The translations under genes were made by a program, and so were the position numbers. The notes below the pieces were generated by a model. The model saw nothing but the letters and a program-made list of their open reading frames with translations. It searched no databases and had not been told where the DNA came from. Source: Clytia hemisphaerica (taxonomy: Eukaryota > Cnidaria > Hydrozoa > Leptothecata > Clytiidae). Taken from it: a stretch of 64,000 nt of DNA. How positions within the stretch are numbered: position 1 is the stretch's first letter; each line of letters starts with the position of its first letter. The stretch covers positions 127,841-191,840 of the forward strand of contig CACVBU010000284.1 of the NCBI GenBank assembly GCA_902728285.1. The letters run 5' to 3'. Shown piece after piece: positions 58,601-64,000 of this stretch.

Positions 58601-61600
58601 ACGACCATAGTTGTGTTTCGACTCGATACTTTAATTAGGGACACCCTGTATAGCATGAACTTATATTGCCTTTGTTATTCTTAAGTCATTAAAGAACTTT
58701 GCTAATTCCCAAAACACTAAACACAGTTTGGCTATGAGGTCATTGGCTGCGTTTAGACCAACTGGCATTTGTAATTTGGCATTGGCTCATGAGGGATTCG
58801 ATTTTAATAGCTTTTCCATTGTATTTTCTGTCATGGCATTTAAGGAATCGTCTTTTTAGAGTCATTACTGAAAAGGTGATTCCCTCAAGTTCAACTTTGA
58901 CAGATCAAACGATGAAAAGCATGGAATTTCTCAAAAACTGCAGTCATTAAGACTGAAACTTTTTGCCGTAGGGCTAGGCTATGGCAAATCTTGCAAATTT
59001 TACAATCTATAGAAAGAACTGAATAAAAAACGTGCAAATATAAAAAAAATGTCATTTTTTCTCTTTGTTTTGGCTCCTTCGTTTGATTTGAAATGCCAGA
59101 AAAGGGGATTCCTTTGCTCAAAATGGCATTTCAAATGCCAACGAAATGCAACACGCTGGCATCATTAGGCATTTGACAAACCGAACAATTGCGCGGAACA
59201 ATAGAATTCAAAAGAATACTGCAAGCAATTACAAATGCCAGGCTGGTCTAAACGCAGCCATTAAAGAGATCGTAAAATGTGTTATGATCGAAAAACTGTT
59301 TTATCAATCATATCACTACCCCCGTTTTTAGTAATAAGTTGGAGATTTGATATTTCACAGAAAAGTGCTACTAAGGGGTATTTCGGGTCCCATATCTTCC
59401 GAAGGACTTTTCTGTTTGCCTTGAAATTTAACAAACTTCTTAACCTAAGGCTGAACTACCACTGGTGTAAAAATGAACGTTATAGCATAAGTAGAAAAAA
59501 GCTCAATTTTTACAATCGCAAATTTAACCGCTAAAGATCGCGAATTTTTCAACCAAAAATACATTCAAATATAGCGCTTTTCATTCTCTAAAACAAGCAA
59601 AAAGAATTTCCATAATCATATTTGACTATCAAAAGTTACAGGCATTCTTGTTTCCACTGCCAATTATATCTGGACAGACTTTAGGTACGTTATTGCACAC
59701 GTGAACAATCTTGCCCAATACGTGAATATAACGAGCGACTATCTAATATGTATACGATCCTACACCCATGATACAGATCGTGAAATCTTAAACATTTATT
59801 TTCAAGAGACGTCCATAAAATTCGTTATCAGGGATAAAAAAGTTACCGAAAAGATTGTGAGGTTATCAAACTGTCTGGTATCCCCTGAGAGCTTTTTGCA
59901 AACCTTTTGTGTAGTTTTCTTCGTAAATATGGAAAGTATTTTGACGAAAGTTATATAAATGGCGTCAGAACAGCGAAAGAACTTCAGTGCACTTTATCAA
60001 TGAAAAATGATACTCCGCCTCGCGTTGAAAAACAGACCCGCTTCCATGAAAGTGTATCAAAATTTGATTATTTTCAAAATGATTGTTATAAAACTTAATT
60101 TTGATCGTCGAGCAATCCTAAAAGCTTGTGAAATGAATAAGATGAAAGGAAAAGCTATCATCTTATCTTGTAGAGGGACAGAATTAGTCAAATAAGAATT
60201 TGCAAGCCCCTCCTTATTTGAACATTTCATAACGATTCTCGTAAAATCAAAACTAACTCTAAACTCAAACAAAGCAGATTTATGGGCCTGTCACCTCAAA
60301 CATTAGATATATAAATTGATATACAAAATGGCGGACGTCTACTCTTTAATTTCAAGTCAAGACAAGTCGCCTTTAAACTAAAAGGAACAGACCAGCACAG
60401 CAGACATTAAAATCATCATAATCAAGAAAAAGCAATTGACTTACAGTCTACTCAACATCTTAAGTTTGAGGGAACATTTTCTCACAAGAAGGAATTTCTC
60501 TTGTCAAGTTCACTTCTCAAACACCTATTTAAATATTCTTGGCTTTAATTTGATGAAGTGATTTTACAGGGAAAATATATTTGGAAAATAGGATTTGGAA
60601 GTATGACATAATGTTCAAATACCAATAACTGCTAAAAAGTCAATATTGAGGAAATTTGAGCTTTGAGTTTGCAAACCTGTGATCTTATTGCTTACTTTAG
60701 CCTTTCATGGTAGAAAAACATGACTTAATATCAGTTTCACCTTGAGTAATATGACTTTGTTTACAAGTTAATACCATAGAAACAATTAAAAAACAAAGTC
60801 AAAGTAAAGAAATATCAAATACGCAAACTGGCACCTCTAAAATACACCCACAAAATACCACCCTAGATGAAACATCAAGAAAAGTTGAGTGTAACCTTTT
60901 TTATATATAAATTCTATTAAATACGTACCCTTTATGAAGAGATTTCTTTGGCTCTTTTACAAACGAATTTTTTCGTTCCTGCCCGCAGGAAACTTATAGA
61001 GGTATGACAATGAGTAAGTTTCACAACAACACAGCAAAATCAAAACGTGAAAAAATAATCCCGATTTAACAACAAAACTAAAAAAATCGGACTTTGATCG
61101 GGCACGAACGACAGTAAGCCGGAAAGAAAAACAAGCGTTAAGAGCCATTGAACGTTAAAATGCCTGCCTCTCCACTCTGCGGATGAGTGGGGTTTCAAGC
61201 TATTTCCTAAGCAAATAAGTCAAATCCGCTCTCCATTTTGGAGGCTACTTCAAATCTGTTATTTGTTTATAACGTCTAAATTAAAGACAACAAAAGGAGT
61301 TTATTTCACAAATGCAATGGCTAATGGTGCGCCACGAACCGTATTAGGGCAAAGTATTTCTGCGGTGAATTTCTTCCGATGGTTTGTTTGCTTGAGATTG
61401 GTCAATAAAGGGTTGGTGGTTGGTAATCGCATGGCGACGATGTAAAGTGGCGGGGTTTTGCGGTTTTAAGAGCTAAGGTGGTGGAATTTCAACCATAGAG
61501 TTTCTATAGAGACCAGTTATTGCAAAAGCAGCCGATGATACAATATGTTTAAGGGAGATTTTAACACTTTATCTTTCGGTGTGTTTTGAGATGCAGAGAT

Positions 61601-63980
61601 GTATACACCATAGTTTGGTGCAAACTAGAATTATGGGCTTCAATAGTCTGATAGTGGATATTGCAAGATCGTTCAAAACATGTGGTAACAGGTATTTACG
61701 AGATGAAGAAGGGTGAAATAAAATGAATATGAACAGCTATGGTTTACTGAAAGGATAAAAACAGAAGCAGAAAGAACTAACAAGACTTGCCAATGTGTTA
61801 TCACAGAGCAGAAATAAGTAAGAGAATGGAGAAATAATGCAAATACAGGAAAATTATTGGCGACGCGTCGGCAAGGTGACGTAAAATCAACAAAGCATTG
61901 CGTTACAACAAACAATCATTACCCTCTGAAAAGAATTTCGAAACCTTTTCTCTTTTGAATCGTGTGCACAAAAAAATTATGCATCTAAGCATGTTACTAT
62001 GGACAAAGCCTCGAAATTGCATATCGGATTAAAATAATTGGCAAGCCAACAATATTGATGATGAAGACAGACCCTCTCCTGGTAATCATCCGCTATTCGA
62101 GTAGTCTGATTCGCAGACCTATACTTCCTATATACTTTCTATAAGAAACTTTTTTCGCTAGAGGATGAGCAGAAGCCTACTATTCGAGCAGCTTATTTAG
62201 TACTAGATTTTCCGGTCCCATCAAGAAATTTTAATCATGTAATTCGAATTTTTTGAGTTTTGAAGCTAACAAACTCGATATTTTGTCAATCGAGCGATAA
62301 GTACTCTCAAAAAGATGACCTTTTTCGAATCATTAAACGTCATCCCACTGATCTCACAGAAGATCTCTGAAGGGATTTCCAAGAAACGAGAGCAGAAAAT
62401 GAAACAATCAACAATCAAAAACTTTTTTGAAAAATTATGAATTTAGTATCTCGAAAATAAAAAAAATTGTTCAAAAGTAAAAGGGAAAGACTTTTTTCAC
62501 CGAATTAGGTCAAAAATACGAAAACTCATCTAGTTCAAAACTCATGTAATTCGAACAAAATTCTCGGTCCCTTGAGAATTCGAATTACATGAGTTCAACT
62601 GTATTCACGCTAATCAATACACTGGACCTGCTAAGAAGTCTAAGAATTCGCCGGATTTATTTTTTCATTCGCATATCAAAAGCTCTGATTTTAGGGCAGT
62701 AAAATTACTTGCATCAGAGAAAGGGCACCCAAAATTCTTTCCACATGACACAGTAAAGACAGGACGAAGATATATTCACTTGCCAAGTAATAGAACTGAA
62801 CCGTTTTCAGACCCTCCAACTTACAGTAAGGAAATCAAGGATAACCCACTACTGCTACATCCAGGGGGTGCCACATCTTCATTCTTGCAAAATACTTTCA
62901 GTTCCTCTGTGTATATAGATAGATAGATATGCCCTCCAATGCATCGGAATGGGTCCTACCCACGATGGAGTAGAAATCACAGCGCAAGCAGACATTGCAA
63001 CCCTGCAGATGCGAGCTGCCGAGCCATGGTGTATAATACCATGACACTCGAGCTACACGGGAGAACGGATGTCCTCGCAGGTGTAGAACCTCCTAAGTGT
63101 CTCAGCACACCACAATGTCTGGAATATCTACCCATACTCTTGTATCAGAGTTATGGTACCAAATTCCCCTCACATGGCATGGGTTGACCCGGGCGAAGGA
63201 GCATTCACTTGCCAAGTGAATCGTAGTGCCACGGTGGGTATCGAACTCGGGCCTCCTGGACAGAAGTCAAGCACGATAACCACTACTGTATACCACTACG
63301 TCTAGTTCCTAGTTCCGCCTAGTTCCTCAGTGCCAAACCCGTCAAACCATATCATCACCTCATTACTAACTCCTCTATTGCATTACTGCGTGGGTACGAA
63401 GAGATAGATGGAGAAACTTACCAGGTTCCACGATACCGAATTGTTGGATTGCCACTTTCGATAATTCTTCATCCATCTTTTTCTTCTGTTGACAAATTTC
63501 TTTCTTCAAAAGCGCAACACGTGTCTCGATAGCCAAGTCCTTGATCTCTGATGGGTTGGTTAATAAGTAAGAGCCTGAACGTTGAGCCTCGATTATTTCT
63601 TCAATGGAATTCCCCGTTTTAGGAACCGCACGCTCAATATGTGAAGTACTGTTGCTTTTATCTTTTAAATTATATGTTTTATTGAGTGTGAACTTCTTCG
63701 CTTTACTCGTTTTAGTACGAGTTTTCTTCTCTTTAGAATGTGTCCGTTCGTCTACCGTAATTTCGGATCCGGTCTCATAGCCTGAAGGCGTTGTTGAGAT
63801 TGATGATGAGCCAACTAAGTGATCAGGGTCTAGTTTGTTTTCCTTTTCTAGCTGTGATTTTGTTTTCAAATCGAACATGCTATATAATAGTTGTAAAGAC
63901 ATGACTTCTGCTAAAAGAAAGTTTCGTATTTTTTCGAACTCCCGTTCCGAACATTTCTGATGAACAGCTAGCCCGGGCAT
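52689..63980 (-). CDS. Three-exon gene of unrecognised family, 397 aa from the first Met, may extend off the right edge
   Basis: Exons in transcript order are 63980-63422 (donor GTAAGT, ends after one base of a Gly codon), 54691-54522 (acceptor TTTTTCAG, supplies the two missing bases; donor GTAAGT in phase 0) and 53153-52689 (acceptor TTTTTACAG, phase 0, stop TAA). The sum, 1194 nt, is 398 codons, so the phases are fully consistent. Exon 1 codes a polar Ser/Thr/Lys-rich region and then a Glu/Lys coiled-coil-like stretch (about residues 150-182). Exon 2 is a compact helical-looking segment (GRLHKREIYTGLVSRLQDKE). Exon 3 has an acidic serine cluster (DSDSSDSDSG) and a basic tail (SLRRSLRRPKKKD). 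No catalytic motif, signal peptide or membrane span is seen. The frame is open upstream of the Met to the window edge. Extra exons inside the 8.7-kb intron cannot be excluded. Confidence 0.68.
53154..54521 (-). other. Intron 2 of the right-hand gene
   Basis: Bounded by GTAAGT at 54521 and TTACAG at 53154. It contains a relatively GC-rich, pyrimidine/purine-blocked stretch at about 54200-54420 with two overlapping plus-strand open frames, and a 92-codon plus frame at 53692. Neither has recognisable motifs or splice context. Confidence 0.6.
55305..55562. mobile_element. MITE-like element, about 258 bp
   Basis: TACACGTTTTTTCTTTTATA at the left is inverted with small gaps as TATAAAAAAAAACGTGTA at the right. 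Inside, TAAGAACAT is repeated at least six times along with AGGCTTCGA-like phrases. Non-coding. Confidence 0.55.
57901..58648. mobile_element. Mariner-like non-autonomous element, 748 bp, TA target site
   Basis: 28-bp perfect terminal inverted repeats (57901-57928 and 58621-58648) begin CAGGGTGTCCCTAATTAAAG, and TA flanks both ends (57899-57900, 58649-58650). A CAGGGTGTCC-type end and a TA duplication are typical of Tc1/mariner elements. No transposase. It is inserted in the left arm of the 2.1-kb foldback element and is itself interrupted at 58113-58606. Confidence 0.75.
58113..58606. mobile_element. MITE nested in the mariner-like element, 494 bp
   Basis: GGTCGTGTTCAGACC (58113-58127) is inverted exactly at 58592-58606, followed by a weaker AAGTTTAAG-type subterminal match. 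ATA occurs on both flanks, a possible 3-bp target duplication. The short open frame at 58274-58507 has no recognisable domain. Confidence 0.65.
58744..59260. mobile_element. MITE within the foldback core, 517 bp
   Basis: TGGCTGCGTTTAGACCA (58744-58760) is inverted exactly at 59244-59260, and a second pair GGCATTTGTAATT follows inward at both ends. Its GCGTTTAGACC end resembles the CGTGTTCAGACC end of the neighbouring 494-bp MITE, so the two may belong to one superfamily. Confidence 0.65.
62535..62590. repeat. Palindrome around AATTCGAATTACAT
   Basis: ACTCATGTAATTCGAA is followed about 22 bp later by TTCGAATTACATGAGT, a perfect 16-bp inverted pair. A further ATGTAATTCGAATTTTTTGAG lies near 62237, so this may be one end of a degraded inverted-repeat element spanning about 62230-62600. 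Confidence 0.5.
62911..63302 (-). mobile_element. tRNA-derived SINE
   Basis: On the minus strand the head reads like a tRNA: an A-box-like ACAGTAGTGGTTATCGTG (within 63272-63290) and a perfect B-box type GAGTTCGATACCC (63248-63236), closed by CCACCGTGGC. A body of about 230 bp follows, and the element ends in an (ATCT)n simple-repeat tail (plus-strand AGATAGATAGATA near 62917-62929). The head, body and microsatellite tail are the normal layout of a SINE. It lies in the intron of the right-hand gene in the sense direction. The family name is not assigned. Confidence 0.75.
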
Positions 63981-64000
63981 AGAGGTCCGTATAGTGTTTG

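Larger units (their letters stand above)
57608..59684. mobile_element. Long-inverted-repeat (foldback) element, 2.1 kb, with three nested insertions
   Basis: Arms of about 290 bp, 57608-57900 and about 59392-59684, are inverted copies differing by scattered substitutions and small indels (outer end CTAAAGTCTGTCCAGATATA). The core contains no transposase; it is occupied by the smaller inverted-repeat elements listed next. The left arm is broken at its inner end by one of them. The superfamily is not assigned. Confidence 0.75.
54692..63421 (-). other. Intron 1 of the right-hand gene, 8.7 kb, filled with transposable elements
   Basis: Donor at 63421, acceptor at 54692. Apart from the elements listed separately (55305-55562, 57608-59684 and 62911-63302) it is AT-rich with only short chance frames. 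No nested gene or RNA was recognised in 55563-57607 or 59685-62530. Confidence 0.55.

Overview
This is eukaryotic, almost certainly metazoan, DNA. The unique sequence is AT-rich, coding regions are split by GT..AG introns whose reading phases match, and terminal-inverted-repeat elements and a tRNA-derived SINE are scattered through it. An early-branching animal such as a hydrozoan cnidarian would fit, but no species is assigned. Long homopolymer slips and a 555-base N gap suggest a long-read assembly.

The main discovery lies at 20037-47301. A 385-bp unit is repeated head to tail, and each unit holds a complete 298-nt signal recognition particle RNA (7SL RNA) gene. The Alu-domain UGUAAUC motif, a GGAA-capped helix 6, the helix 8 GGAA loop with its AGCAGG bulge, and the closing helix 5 are all present. 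There are 70 full-length copies, one internally deleted copy and one 31-nt truncated copy, all on the plus strand. The 87-bp spacers carry an octamer-like ATTTGCAT, an AT-rich TATA-position element and a T6 run. A decayed 7SL pseudogene lies about 260 bp beyond the array. Linked variants (U/C at RNA nt 105 and three spacer forms) show block-wise homogenisation.

Layout. 1-2202: minus-strand coiled-coil gene, cut by the left edge; its intron holds nine copies of a ~136-bp repeat with C/D-snoRNA-like boxes in the sense direction. 2203-3221: region between two divergent genes. 3222-7105: five-exon plus-strand gene coding two C2H2 zinc fingers, an acidic tract and a TNP2/CACTA-like transposase domain (875 aa). 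7106-7870: no gene seen. 7871-19481: about 100 copies of a 113-bp satellite with a perfect 8-bp hairpin. 19482-20036: N gap. 20037-47301: 7SL array. 47302-52688: no gene; 7SL pseudogene, four foldback or MITE-like elements, a 114-bp duplication and degenerate repeats. 52689-63980: minus-strand gene of three phase-compatible exons (397 aa from the first Met), unrecognised. Its 8.7-kb intron holds a MITE, a stack of four nested inverted-repeat elements and a SINE.

The protein genes show no common pathway. The notable theme is RNA: a very large 7SL RNA locus, next to a second satellite of unknown role and near an intronic repeat that may itself encode a small RNA.
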